From: Lachnospiraceae bacterium
GTDB lineage: Bacteria > Bacillota > Clostridia > Lachnospirales > Lachnospiraceae
Length of the DNA stretch: 45,133 nucleotides
Reading direction: 5' to 3'
Assembly (NCBI GenBank): GCA_017432565.1
Contig: JAFRIW010000031.1
Coordinates: 1-45,133 of the forward strand
Within the stretch, counting starts at the first letter, position 1. Every line of letters begins with the position of its first letter. The position numbers and the translations under genes were made by a program. A model generated the notes under the pieces. That model had not been told where the DNA came from. It saw nothing but the letters and a program-made list of their open reading frames with translations, and searched no databases. Shown piece by piece: positions 25,237-34,352 of the stretch.

Positions 25237-26657
25237 ATCAGAAAAATCGGGTGCTGCAGACCTACGGGCTGTGGCTGATCGACAGCATCTGCATCCTGGC
25301 GGCGTACCAGATTGCGACGTACATCCGGTTCAATGTCAGCCAGGACTGGGGTGACAAGACACTGCACTATATGGTCTGTGTCCTGCTGCTCCTGTTTGGC
25401 ACTGCGTTCAATTTCTTCGCGGACTGGAACCGGGATTTCATCGTGCGCGGCTACCTCAAGGAGGCCGGCGCCGTCATCCGCTACGTCTTTATTCTGATTA
25501 CCGTGACCCTGGTCGCCGTCTTCTTCCTGCGCTGGAGTTATATCCTGTCCCGAAGCGTCATGATCAATTTCCTGTGGATGGTCTGCGCGCTGATGTACAC
25601 AGCGCGGAGTGTCTACAAAGCTGTGCTGCGCCGCATACTGCGCGGGGAAGCCAATGTCAGCAAAGTAATCGTCATCGCGGAGCCGGACCAGATGGAGGAA
25701 ACTATCCGGCATCTTCAGCAGAATGTGTACGGATGCCAGCCGGTGGGCGGAATCTTTATGAGCAGGGAAGGCGTGGAAGAGGAAGAACTCCCTGCACAGG
25801 TGCTCGGCGTACCGGTGTCGGGCGGCGGCAGCGGCCTGACGGAGAAGCTGACGCAGATTCCTTTTGACGAAGTGCTGATTCACACCCCGAATCTCTCCCA
25901 GAAACGGATGCGGGATATCATTATCGGTCTGGAGGAGATGGGCGTGGTCTGTCACTACTGCCTCGACCTGCCGGACATGGGCGAGGCCGTGACGAAAATG
26001 GAGAATGTCGCGGGCTATTCCGTGATTTCCTACACCCGGTTCCGTTCCAGCTACAAGCGGCTGTGGATCAAGCGGGGGATCGATATCATCGGCGGGCTGG
26101 TCGGCCTGCTTCTGACAGCCATCCTGACGCTGTTCATTGCACCGGCCATCAAGCTGGATTCTCCGGGACCTGTTTTCTTCTCCCAGGTGCGCGTCGGCAA
26201 AAATGCGCGCCGTTTCCGGATCTACAAATTCCGCTCCATGTATCAGGATGCGGAGCAGCGCCTGAAGGATCTCGAGCAGCAGAACGAGATGAGCGGACTG
26301 ATGTTCAAAATGAAGGATGACCCGAGAATTACCAGGGTCGGACGGTTCCTGCGCAAGACTTCCCTGGATGAATTCCCGCAGTTCTGGAACGTACTGAAGG
26401 GGGACATGAGCCTGGTGGGTACGCGCCCTCCGACCGAGAGCGAATTCGAACAGTACAACGAGCATTACCGCAGAAGACTGTCCATGACCCCCGGCCTGAC
26501 CGGCATGTGGCAGGTCAGCGGACGGAGCGATATTGAGGACTTCGATGAAGTTGTGAAGCTGGACCTCGAGTATATTGACAACTGGTCTCTGTCACTGGAT
26601 TTTAAAATTCTTCTGCAGACCGTCGGCGTGGTTCTGCTGGGAAGAGGAGCAAAATAA
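25233..26657 (+). CDS. Polyprenyl-phosphate sugar-1-phosphate transferase (initiating enzyme, WbaP/WcaJ type)
   Basis: It would start the repeat unit by moving a sugar phosphate from a UDP-sugar to undecaprenyl phosphate. The 474 residues start at ATG 25233, which overlaps the polymerase stop (ATGA); the longer open frame from 24981 lies inside the polymerase gene. Residues 1-130 contain several membrane helices, followed by a Rossmann-like domain (KVIVIAEPDQMEETI). The catalytic C-terminal domain has KRGIDIIGGLVGLLL near 275, DSPGPVFFSQVRVGKN, FRIYKFRSM, the Asp-Glu dyad in RKTSLDEFPQFWNVLKGDMS and VGTRPPTESE, ending with TPGLTGMWQVSGRS. This is the only initiating transferase seen in the locus. 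Confidence 0.93.
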   Translation: MNQKNRVLQTYGLWLIDSICILAAYQIATYIRFNVSQDWGDKTLHYMVCVLLLLFGTAFNFFADWNRDFIVRGYLKEAGAVIRYVFILITVTLVAVFFLRWSYILSRSVMINFLWMVCALMYTARSVYKAVLRRILRGEANVSKVIVIAEPDQMEETIRHLQQNVYGCQPVGGIFMSREGVEEEELPAQVLGVPVSGGGSGLTEKLTQIPFDEVLIHTPNLSQKRMRDIIIGLEEMGVVCHYCLDLPDMGEAVTKMENVAGYSVISYTRFRSSYKRLWIKRGIDIIGGLVGLLLTAILTLFIAPAIKLDSPGPVFFSQVRVGKNARRFRIYKFRSMYQDAEQRLKDLEQQNEMSGLMFKMKDDPRITRVGRFLRKTSLDEFPQFWNVLKGDMSLVGTRPPTESEFEQYNEHYRRRLSMTPGLTGMWQVSGRSDIEDFDEVVKLDLEYIDNWSLSLDFKILLQTVGVVLLGRGAK

Positions 26658-27763
26658 TGAACGGTTCTGTGATTTCTGTTATTGTTCCGGCATATAATAA
26701 TGAATCTACGATCCGCCGCTGTGCGGACTCTGTCCTGAATCAGACAGACAGGAAGCTGCAGCTGGTGCTGGTGGACGACGGTTCGCAGGACGGGACCGGC
26801 GCCATCTGTGACGAGTATGCGGCAAAAGATGACCGGGTGAAGGTGATCCATAAGCAGAACGAAGGACTGATGGCGACCTGGATGCGCGGACTGAAGGAAA
26901 GCAGCGGCGGGTACGTCAGCTTTCTGGATGCGGATGACTGGATCGAGCCGGAAATGTTCTCGCGCATGCGCGCATGCCTGACAGAAGATACCGCTGTGCA
27001 GAATGTGCGCTCCGCAGGCGCGGCGCCGCAGGAGGTCGTCTGCTGCAGCTATACCATCGACCGGGAGTGGAACCATTCGCAGGAGAAAAAGACTCACGCC
27101 GCAAAGCCCGGGATCTATGAGGGGCAGGCGCTGCAGGAGCAGATCAAAAACCGGATTCTGGGCAATGAGGACCGCACGGTCATTCTGTCCCGCTGTATGA
27201 AGCTGATCTCCAGAAAACTGCTGGAGGACAACCTGAAATACTGTGATCCCTCGATCCGGATGGCGGAGGACGTGAATATCATGACGCCCGTCCTGCTGGA
27301 CGCGGAACGCGTTGTTCTGATGGAAGATGCGTACTTCTATCACTACACTTATTCGACAGAGTCCATGGTTCACCGCTATGACGCAGGAATGTATGACGGA
27401 ATCGTCAGGCTCAGGGATATTCTTTCACGGGTTCTGCAGGATAAGCAGGTTCCCGGCGGGGAGAGAATGCTGCAGAGAGAATTCCTGTTCCTTTTGCTGA
27501 TTGAGATGAAGAACGAACTCAGAAGACCGGCCGGCCGCGTCGGCGGCGTGTCCGACAGGGAAATCGTTCACAGAATCTATTCGATCTGTAAAAAAGAAAA
27601 CACCCCTGTACTGGTCCGCTGCTGTCCGGAAGGCAGTAAAAATACGGCGAACGCCCTGATTCTGTGGATGCTGAAAAATCCGGGCACCATCCGGATCAGC
27701 CTGGTCCGCACGATCTTTATGGCACAGACACCTCAGAGCCGGCAGACCGGCTACAGAAAATGA
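26657..27763 (+). CDS. GT2-family glycosyltransferase
   Basis: A 368-residue GT-A enzyme whose ATG shares its first base with the last base of the upstream stop codon. It begins VISVIVPAYNNESTIRRCAD, with LVLVDDGSQDGTGAICDEY near residue 38 and the DxD-like block VSFLDADDWIEPEMF near 90. The C-terminal half (AYFYHYTYSTESMVHRYD) is typical of GT2 enzymes of Gram-positive capsules. It is probably co-translated with the initiating transferase and may add the second sugar; that order is an inference from position. Confidence 0.86.
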   Translation: MNGSVISVIVPAYNNESTIRRCADSVLNQTDRKLQLVLVDDGSQDGTGAICDEYAAKDDRVKVIHKQNEGLMATWMRGLKESSGGYVSFLDADDWIEPEMFSRMRACLTEDTAVQNVRSAGAAPQEVVCCSYTIDREWNHSQEKKTHAAKPGIYEGQALQEQIKNRILGNEDRTVILSRCMKLISRKLLEDNLKYCDPSIRMAEDVNIMTPVLLDAERVVLMEDAYFYHYTYSTESMVHRYDAGMYDGIVRLRDILSRVLQDKQVPGGERMLQREFLFLLLIEMKNELRRPAGRVGGVSDREIVHRIYSICKKENTPVLVRCCPEGSKNTANALILWMLKNPGTIRISLVRTIFMAQTPQSRQTGYRK

Positions 27764-28773
27764 TGACGGAAAACATGCAGGAACGGATCAGTATTATTGT
27801 TCCCGTATACAATGCCGGAGGATCACTCGAGGCCTGCGTCGACAGCATCCTTGCGTCGGAAGGCGTGCAGACGGAGATCCTCCTGATCGACGACGGCTCC
27901 CGGGACGACTCCGGGAAGCTCTGTGACCGGCTGGCCGCAGAGCATGACAATATCCGGGTGATTCATCAGGAGAACCGCGGCGTAGCCTGTGCCCGAAACG
28001 AAGGGCTGCGGGCGGCTTCCGGCGGCTATGTGACCTTCGTGGATGCGGATGACGCCATTGATCCGCGGATGCTTTCTTTTCTGCTGGGGCTGATTCACCG
28101 GGACGGCAGCAGCATCGCAGGCTGCGCAGTCCGGCGCACTTCTGCCCCCGCCTCCGTGCCGGAGGGAGAAGAGATCCCCGCCGGATCAGATGTTTATTCC
28201 GGTGACGAATACCTTCGTCAGCGCTTTCTCCACGGGGATCACAGCATGCTCAAGCTTTTTTCCAAAAGCACAGCGGAAGGCTGTTTTTTCCCGGAAGGAA
28301 TGACGATCGGGGAGGATATGCTGTTCCTGCTGTCCGCGATCCGTCCGGGAATCCGGATCAGTATGTCCGGCGCCAGGCTGTATTATTATTATTTCAATGA
28401 AAGCGGCGCGATGGAAAAGCCGTTTGTGCCGTCGTATTTTGACCAGATCCGGTGCTGGGAAGAAGCGGAGAAGGAAATCGGAAGCCGCTTCCCGGAACTG
28501 TCCCGCGAGGCGGATGTGCGCGCGGCCATCGCGGCGCAGAAGGTCACGGGATCGATGCTGGTAATCGGAAAACTGAGCGGACTTCCGGCAGAACAGAGGA
28601 ATGACTACTCTGGTCAAATCAGCGAAATACGAAGGAAAGTAAAGGAAAATCTCGCCGTACCGGGCTGCAGGGAGGCGCTGCCGAAGGGCTATTCCCTGAA
28701 GGCGGACCTGTTCTGCCGCATGCCGGCTCTTTACCTTGGCTGCTACGGACAGCTGCGGCGCAGATTCAGATAA
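27760..28773 (+). CDS. GT2-family glycosyltransferase
   Basis: A 337-residue GT-A enzyme; the conserved part begins ERISIIVPVYNAGGSLEACV. The donor block EILLIDDGSRDDSGKLCD lies near residue 38 and the DxD-like block VTFVDADDAIDPRM near 90; LYYYYFNESGAMEKP is near 208. I take the ATG at 27760, which overlaps the stop of the preceding gene; ATGs at 27763 and 27775 are in frame and close. The long upstream extension of the frame back to 27664 is overlap with the previous gene. It is a paralogue of its upstream neighbour in the first 110 residues. Confidence 0.86.
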   Translation: MMTENMQERISIIVPVYNAGGSLEACVDSILASEGVQTEILLIDDGSRDDSGKLCDRLAAEHDNIRVIHQENRGVACARNEGLRAASGGYVTFVDADDAIDPRMLSFLLGLIHRDGSSIAGCAVRRTSAPASVPEGEEIPAGSDVYSGDEYLRQRFLHGDHSMLKLFSKSTAEGCFFPEGMTIGEDMLFLLSAIRPGIRISMSGARLYYYYFNESGAMEKPFVPSYFDQIRCWEEAEKEIGSRFPELSREADVRAAIAAQKVTGSMLVIGKLSGLPAEQRNDYSGQISEIRRKVKENLAVPGCREALPKGYSLKADLFCRMPALYLGCYGQLRRRFR

Positions 28774-28804
28774 ATTCAGATAACAGAAGATTCAGGTAGG
28801 AAAA

Positions 28805-30124
28805 ATGTCCGGATTATTATTCTACATGCACGGCGGAAGCGGAAACCACGGGTGCGAGGCTATTGTGACAGGGCTCCTCGGCGGCGGAAAGCTGAAAGGT
28901 GCTCAGGAAGAAGCACTGCTCCTCTCCATGCGCGCGGCCGAGGACCGCAGATACCTGCCGCAGGACCTGTGCCGCATCGCCGAAGAAAAGCATGTCGAGG
29001 ACAACCGTCTTGTCCACACGCTGCTCTATGGTTATAAGAAAATCACCGGGGATGCCGGCACCTATTTAAGGTACCGCTACCGCCCGGCGTTCGAGAACGG
29101 CAGAAGCTACGCTGCCGCCGTCTCCATCGGAGGAGACAATTACTGCTACCCTCTGATGGTGGATGAACTGATGGCGGCCAATACCGTGCTGCATAAAAAA
29201 GGCATCCGGACAATTCTGCTCGGCTGCTCCGTTGAGCCGTCTCTGCTAAGGAGTGCGTCAGAGGGCGGCGCGCCCGATACGGAGCGGGGCGGCCACACGA
29301 AAGAGGAGCTGCTGCGGGATCTGTTCAGCTATCACACCGTACTGGCGCGGGAGAGCCTGACCTTTACGGCGCTGAAGGAGGCGCAGCAGAGCGCGGCGGC
29401 GCAGGGCGTGAAAGGCGCGGAGAAGGCCAGGATCCTGCTGGTGCCCGATCCCGCATTTCTGATGGAGCCCGCTCCGGCAGAAGAAACCGTGTACCCGCCG
29501 CATTTTGCCCCGGGAAAAACCATAGGACTGAATCTGAGCCCGATGGCGGAGGACTATGAAGCAAATAAGGGATGTGTGCGGAAGAGCTTTCTTGCACTGA
29601 TCCGGCATATTCTGGCGGCTTCAGAGGATGCGGTGGCGCTGATCCCGCATGTCATCTGGAAAAACAGCAATGATCTGACCGTGCTGCAGGAGCTTTACGA
29701 GACAGCCCGCAGCGAGGTATCCCCGGAGGACCGGGACCGGATTATGCTTGTTCAGGATCAGCCGGCCAGGGCGCTGAAGCGCATCATCTCCGAGTGCCGT
29801 CTGTTTATCGGCGCGCGGACGCACTCGACGATCGCCGCCTATTCGACGGGGGTTCCGACCCTCGTGATTGGCTATTCCGTCAAGGCCAAGGGCATCGCGA
29901 AGGATCTGTTCGGGGATGCCGTGATTTCCGGAGAGCCTTACCGACAGGAGGACTATGTGCTGCCGGTGCAGGAGCTGTCTGATCCGCAGCAGCTGGTTAT
30001 GAAATATGACCGGATGCGGGAAAACGAGCCGGAGCTGCGGGCATATCTTCGGAAAAAGCTTCCGGATTATATCCGGGAGGCGGAGAAAAACATACAGGTG
30101 ATTCAGGAAGTATGGGCAGAGTAA
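28805..30124 (+). CDS. Polysaccharide pyruvyl transferase family protein
   Basis: A 439-residue enzyme of the family that attaches a pyruvate ketal from phosphoenolpyruvate to sugars (CsaB/WcaK-like). It starts LLFYMHGGSGNHGCEAIVTG, the glycine-rich N-terminal loop, and has SIGGDNYCYPLMVDELM near residue 108, ILLGCSVEPSLL near 138, LLVPDPAFLMEPAP near 215 and the C-terminal FIGARTHSTIAAYSTGVPTL near 335, the usual signature. AGGTAGGA precedes the ATG. It would give the polymer an acidic group. It overlaps the flippase gene by 13 bases. Confidence 0.88.
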   Translation: MSGLLFYMHGGSGNHGCEAIVTGLLGGGKLKGAQEEALLLSMRAAEDRRYLPQDLCRIAEEKHVEDNRLVHTLLYGYKKITGDAGTYLRYRYRPAFENGRSYAAAVSIGGDNYCYPLMVDELMAANTVLHKKGIRTILLGCSVEPSLLRSASEGGAPDTERGGHTKEELLRDLFSYHTVLARESLTFTALKEAQQSAAAQGVKGAEKARILLVPDPAFLMEPAPAEETVYPPHFAPGKTIGLNLSPMAEDYEANKGCVRKSFLALIRHILAASEDAVALIPHVIWKNSNDLTVLQELYETARSEVSPEDRDRIMLVQDQPARALKRIISECRLFIGARTHSTIAAYSTGVPTLVIGYSVKAKGIAKDLFGDAVISGEPYRQEDYVLPVQELSDPQQLVMKYDRMRENEPELRAYLRKKLPDYIREAEKNIQVIQEVWAE

Positions 30125-31635
30125 AATCCGCGGAGAGAAATATACTGTTCGGATATGTCGGCCAGTTTGCCACGGCACTCATGGCCTTTATTCTGCGTAC
30201 CGTTTTCATCCGGTATCTGAGCAGGGAACTGCTGGGAGTCAACAGCCTCTACACCGATATTCTGACCGTCCTCTCCATGGCGGAGCTGGGCATCGGAACC
30301 GCGATGAATTTCAGTCTGTACGGGCCGGTTGCCCGGGGCGAGCGGGAAAAAGTCAAATCCTATATGCAGATGTACCGGCGCGTCTATACGACGGTCGCCA
30401 TGGTCATCGCAGGAGTCGGACTGCTTCTGCTTCCCTTCCTTCCGGTACTGGTAAAAAACCCCGGAGCGCTGACGCCGGATGAACTGCGGACCTATTACCT
30501 GATCTTTCTGTTCAACACCGTCACTTCGTATTTTGTCACCTATAAATACAGCCTGGTCAACGCGGAACAGAAGAATTATATCCAGACCAACATTCTCACA
30601 ATCACGAAGATTGTCTCGAGCATCCTGCAGATTATCGTGGTCGTCCTGACGCAGAACTTCCTGCTGTTTCTGCTGACGGACTCGGCCGTGCAGCTGATCC
30701 AGAAGTTCCTTGCAAATCATTACTTAAACCGCCTCTACCCCTATCTGACCGAGAAGGACGTCACGCCCCTTGCGAAGGAAGAGTCCGGCGAGATCTGGAA
30801 GAAAGCCCGCGCGCTGATGCTGCACCGGATCGGGGATATCGCCCGTCTGCAGACGGACTCCATGATTATTTCCGCCTTTATCGGCGTGACGATGGCCGGC
30901 ATCGTCAACACCAACGTGCTGGTTGTCACGACCGCGGCGAATTTCGTCAATATCATCTTCAACAACATCGTGTCCGGCTTCGGCAATCTGATCGCGACGG
31001 AGAGCAAAGAGCGGCAGTATGAGATGTTCGGTGTCTACCGTTTTCTCGCCTCCTGGCTCTATGGCTACAGCGCCTGCGGCTTCTTCGTGCTGCTCACGCC
31101 GCTGATCACGCTGCTCTGGGGAGCGGAACTGACACTGCCCGCCGCGGCCCTGTGGCTTTACCTGACGGATTACTATTTCAAGGGCGAGCGCATCGTGCTC
31201 ACCAATTTCAAAACCGCCGCCGGCATCTTCGAGCAGGACCGCTACCTGGCCCTGCTTCAGGGCATTGTCAATCTCATCCTCTCGATCGTGCTGGTGCAGA
31301 AGATCGGTCTGGCAGGCATTTATGTGGGAACCGTGGTGTCCGGTCTGATTGCCAACATCACCAAGCCGTTTATCATCTACCATGTCTGCTTTGACCGGAG
31401 AGCCTGGGGCTATTTTGCGGATTCGGCAAAATATCTTGCGGTGACCGCGGCTGTGACAGCGGTAAGTTACGGAGCGGAAACGATCCTGCAGCCGGGAGCG
31501 GGCTTCTTAAGACTTATTCTGATGGCGCTGCTGATTACCGTGCTGTTTTTCTCCGCGTTCTTCCTCCTTTTCGGAAGGACGCAGGAGTGCAGATATCTGC
31601 TGCAGCTGGTCCGTGCGAAGCTGCACAGAGAATAA
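30112..31635 (+). CDS. Wzx-like polysaccharide flippase
   Basis: A 507-residue membrane protein of the MATE/oligosaccharide-flippase superfamily with about 12-14 helices. It begins ILFGYVGQFATALMAFILR and has LLGVNSLYTDILTVLSMAEL near residue 43, YFVTYKYSLVNAEQKNY near 140 and MAGIVNTNVLVVTTAANFV near 262, all typical of Gram-positive Wzx proteins. Its task would be to flip the undecaprenyl-linked repeat unit outward for polymerisation by the Wzy-like protein at 24031. The ATG lies inside the pyruvyl-transferase gene, suggesting coupled expression. Confidence 0.9.
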   Translation: MGRVKSAERNILFGYVGQFATALMAFILRTVFIRYLSRELLGVNSLYTDILTVLSMAELGIGTAMNFSLYGPVARGEREKVKSYMQMYRRVYTTVAMVIAGVGLLLLPFLPVLVKNPGALTPDELRTYYLIFLFNTVTSYFVTYKYSLVNAEQKNYIQTNILTITKIVSSILQIIVVVLTQNFLLFLLTDSAVQLIQKFLANHYLNRLYPYLTEKDVTPLAKEESGEIWKKARALMLHRIGDIARLQTDSMIISAFIGVTMAGIVNTNVLVVTTAANFVNIIFNNIVSGFGNLIATESKERQYEMFGVYRFLASWLYGYSACGFFVLLTPLITLLWGAELTLPAAALWLYLTDYYFKGERIVLTNFKTAAGIFEQDRYLALLQGIVNLILSIVLVQKIGLAGIYVGTVVSGLIANITKPFIIYHVCFDRRAWGYFADSAKYLAVTAAVTAVSYGAETILQPGAGFLRLILMALLITVLFFSAFFLLFGRTQECRYLLQLVRAKLHRE

Positions 31636-31665
31636 ACTGATTCTGTTGTCGGGAGCAATGATGTT

Positions 31666-33033
31666 ATGAAGAAAAACCAACAGGCGGATCCCGTTGTACC
31701 GGATAAAATAACCGGCGCAGCCCGGGAGGCCGCGAGGGAGCTTGCGGATTCCCGCCGGATCCGGATTATGCAGGAAATGAAGGATCTGGCAAGACGCACA
31801 CTGGGCAGAAAGATCGCCGAGAAGGATCTGTTTTTCTGGCCCTGCGGCATTCTGTGCCTGGGCCTTGCGGAAGACGGAAGTCCGGAGAGCATTGCGGCGA
31901 TCCGGGAACATGTCAGCGCCTTTAAGAAGAACGGCGCAAAACTCCTTTATCCGGACGACGCGCTGATGGGTGCTGCCCTGGTACGGACACAGGACCAGCT
32001 GATCCGCGCCGCTGCTATGAAAGATCAGGAGCGGGAGGGAATCCGGCAGGCATACGAGCTCTCCCTGACGGTGGACCTGGTTTACCGGATGGTCACGGAG
32101 ACCGAGCGGGATGAGCTGGGATCGATTCTGTACCGGCCCGGCCGCGGACACGCGGAAATCCTGGCGGACGGCGCCGGCATGACAGCGCTGTTTCTGGCAA
32201 AATATGCCGAGAGCCGCTTCTTCTTTGATCCGGACCACAGCTCCGAGGAGACAGCTGTAGCTGCACTGGAACTTGCAATCACCCAGCTTTATAACTTCAG
32301 CTCCTTTGCGGAGGATGAGGCGAGCGGCCTTCTGTGGCACTGCTATGAGGCTAAACCGGACGGCGCGCTCGTGCGCAAGGGACTGATCGGCTGGGGCCGC
32401 GCCATGGGCTGGTATCTGATGGGCCTCTCGGCGGTCGTCTGCGCCATGGAGGCACTGGGGCTGAAGGAAGAAGCTGAAGCAGCCGAGGCGGCAGAAGGTG
32501 CAGAGAAGGAGCAGAGCGCGGCGCCGGCTGAAGAAGAACAAGGCGGGACGCTGGCTGAGCTCCTGCAGAAATATATGGAAGCAGTGTTTTCTCATCAGCG
32601 GGAGGACGGACTGTTTCCGTGGTGCCTGACAGATCTGACACAGGCGGACGGCGTTTTCTCTTCGGTCACCGCGGATCCGCTGCGCAGCGCGCTGAAAGAT
32701 CCGGAGCGCCGGGAGGAAGGGGATCCGGCACAGGAAATCAGGCCGGCAGCAGGTCTCCAGGCAGACACCTCCGCCTCCGCCATGATCGGCTGGGCGGCGC
32801 TGAAGGCGATGCAGGCCGGACTGCTGGATGCGGAGCTCTATAAAGCGCGGCTGGAGCGCCTGCGGGAGGGACTGATGCAGCAGATCAGCCCCGAGGGCGT
32901 CGTATCCGGCGCACTGGCCGAGTGTGACGGCTTCGGCCTGCATCCGCAGAAATTCGGCAATTATCCCTGGGGGCAGGGCGCGGCGCTGGCGTTCCTTAAA
33001 AGCACCGGGACTGCGGGAGATCCCGAAACATGA
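31666..33033 (+). CDS. GH88/GH105-like unsaturated uronyl hydrolase family protein
   Basis: A 455-residue protein with the (alpha/alpha)6-barrel pattern of the family that removes unsaturated uronic acids from oligosaccharides. Support comes from FFWPCGILCLGLAE near residue 60, LLYPDDALMGAAL near 88, ASGLLWHCYEAKPDG near 222, GLIGWGRAMGWYLMGL near 240, DGLFPWCLTDL near 312, DTSASAMIGWAAL near 366 and YPWGQGAALAFL near the end. There is no signal peptide, so it acts in the cytoplasm. An Ala/Glu-rich insertion (about 268-295) is not part of the usual barrel. It follows the flippase after 30 bases and closes the locus; a role in recycling or quality control of the polymer is inferred. The catalytic Asp was not mapped. 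Confidence 0.72.
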   Translation: MKKNQQADPVVPDKITGAAREAARELADSRRIRIMQEMKDLARRTLGRKIAEKDLFFWPCGILCLGLAEDGSPESIAAIREHVSAFKKNGAKLLYPDDALMGAALVRTQDQLIRAAAMKDQEREGIRQAYELSLTVDLVYRMVTETERDELGSILYRPGRGHAEILADGAGMTALFLAKYAESRFFFDPDHSSEETAVAALELAITQLYNFSSFAEDEASGLLWHCYEAKPDGALVRKGLIGWGRAMGWYLMGLSAVVCAMEALGLKEEAEAAEAAEGAEKEQSAAPAEEEQGGTLAELLQKYMEAVFSHQREDGLFPWCLTDLTQADGVFSSVTADPLRSALKDPERREEGDPAQEIRPAAGLQADTSASAMIGWAALKAMQAGLLDAELYKARLERLREGLMQQISPEGVVSGALAECDGFGLHPQKFGNYPWGQGAALAFLKSTGTAGDPET

Positions 33034-33036
33034 CAG

Positions 33037-33065
33037 GTGACGGAAAGGCCATATTTTGATACAAT
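33037..33065 (+). promoter_or_regulatory. Promoter of trpS
   Basis: GTGACG (33037-33042) and TACAAT (33060-33065) are 17 bases apart and match the sigma-A consensus in 4/6 and 5/6 positions. The leader is only about 70 bases and holds a small hairpin (GGCATC 33077-33082 with GATGCC 33087-33092). The 11-base repeat CCATATTTTGA occurs at 33049-33059 and 33103-33113, flanking the start of transcription. No T-box is present. Confidence 0.5.
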
Positions 33066-33139
33066 AATTAGTTGCAGGCATCGGGTGATGCCGGACCTGC
33101 ATCCATATTTTGAAGAATAATGTAAAGAGGTGTTTTCCC

Positions 33140-34264
33140 ATGAGCAAAATCATTCTTACGGGCGACCGTCCGACCGGCCGCCTGCACATCGGTCACTATG
33201 TCGGATCTCTGCGCAGAAGAGTCGAACTTCAGAATTCCGGGACGTTTGACGAAATCTATATCATGATCGCCGACGCTCAGGCGCTGACGGACAATATGGA
33301 CAACCCGGACAAGGTCCGCTCGAACATCATCGAAGTGGCGCTGGATTATCTGGCCTGCGGCCTCGATCCGGCCAAATCGAATCTGCTGATTCAGTCGATG
33401 ATTCCGGAACTGACCGAGCTGACTTTCTATTACATGAATCTGGTCACGGTGGCCAGACTGCAGCGCAATCCCACGGTCAAGACCGAGATCCAGATGCGGA
33501 AATTCGAGAACAACAGTATTCCGGTCGGCTTCTTCAACTACCCGATCAGCCAGGCGGCGGACATCACCGCTTTCCGCGCGACGACGGTTCCGGTGGGTGA
33601 GGACCAGGAGCCGATGATCGAGCAGACCAGAGAAATCGTGCGGAAGTTCAACTCCGTTTACGGTGAGACGCTGGTGGAGCCGGAGATCCTGCTCCCCGAA
33701 ACGGCGGCCGCGCTGCGCCTGCCCGGCACGGACGGACATGCCAAAATGAGCAAGTCTCTGGGCAACTGCATCTATCTCTCGGATGAGGCGGATGTCATCA
33801 AGAAGAAGGTCATGAGCATGTACACGGATCCGGGCCATCTGCGTGTGGAGGATCCCGGCAAAGTCGAGGGCAACACCGTCTTCACTTATCTGGACGCTTT
33901 TGCCACGCAGGAACAGATCGAGCGGCTTGCACCGGAGTACGCGAACCTCGAGGAAATCAAAGATCACTACAGACGGGGCGGTCTGGGCGACGTGAAGGTC
34001 AAGAAGCTCCTGAACAATGTCCTGCAGGAGACACTGGAGCCGATCCGCCTGCGCCGTCACGAGTATGAGAAGGATATCGCGGCGGTCTATGACGTGCTGA
34101 AGAAGGGAACCGAAGTCGCGGAAGCCAAAGCCGCCGAAACCCTTCACGATGTGCGTGAAGCCATGAAGATCAACTATTTTGACAGCAAAGAGCTGGTCGT
34201 CGAACAGCAGAAGTTTTTCGATCAGGCAGCCGCAGAGCGGGCGCAGAAAAACCGCAGAAGATAA
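33140..34264 (+). CDS. trpS: Tryptophanyl-tRNA synthetase
   Basis: A class Ic aminoacyl-tRNA synthetase that charges tRNA-Trp; cytoplasmic and essential in most bacteria. The ATP-binding HIGH motif is [11 protein letters not shown] near residue 15 and the KMSKS loop is [10 protein letters not shown] near 198. AAAGAGGTG (33124-33132) precedes ATG 33140, which gives the usual start [13 protein letters not shown]; the frame opens earlier at 33110 without a site. At 374 residues it is slightly longer than the 330-340 residue enzymes, as in some Firmicutes. Insertions include [20 protein letters not shown], common in that subgroup. Confidence 0.95.
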   Translation: MSKIILTGDRPTGRLHIGHYVGSLRRRVELQNSGTFDEIYIMIADAQALTDNMDNPDKVRSNIIEVALDYLACGLDPAKSNLLIQSMIPELTELTFYYMNLVTVARLQRNPTVKTEIQMRKFENNSIPVGFFNYPISQAADITAFRATTVPVGEDQEPMIEQTREIVRKFNSVYGETLVEPEILLPETAAALRLPGTDGHAKMSKSLGNCIYLSDEADVIKKKVMSMYTDPGHLRVEDPGKVEGNTVFTYLDAFATQEQIERLAPEYANLEEIKDHYRRGGLGDVKVKKLLNNVLQETLEPIRLRRHEYEKDIAAVYDVLKKGTEVAEAKAAETLHDVREAMKINYFDSKELVVEQQKFFDQAAAERAQKNRRR

Positions 34265-34276
34265 GCAGAACACAAT

Positions 34277-34308
34277 TGCCGGACACTCAGGCTCCGGCAC
34301 AATGTTTT
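34277..34308 (+). terminator. Weak intrinsic terminator after trpS
   Basis: TGCCGGA (34277-34283) pairs with TCCGGCA (34293-34299), followed by CAATGTTTT. The T-run is short, so read-through into the next gene is possible. Confidence 0.5.
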
Positions 34309-34321
34309 GACATAATGTACC

Positions 34322-34330
34322 TGGCATAAT
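34322..34330 (+). promoter_or_regulatory. Possible promoter of the UDP-sugar pyrophosphorylase gene
   Basis: TGGCATAAT is an extended -10-like box just upstream of the ribosome site (34336-34343). The nonamer CATAATGTA is repeated at 34311-34319 and 34325-34333, 14 bases apart, and TTGACA occurs at 34307-34312 but is 12 or 19 bases from candidate -10 boxes, so spacing is not ideal. Confidence 0.35.
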
Positions 34331-34352
34331 GTATAAGGGAGGGAAACAGAAT

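Noticed and set aside
33066..33139. T-box riboswitch ahead of trpS
   Set aside because: The leader is only about 75 bases, with no T-box sequence and no specifier stem; just a small hairpin is present.
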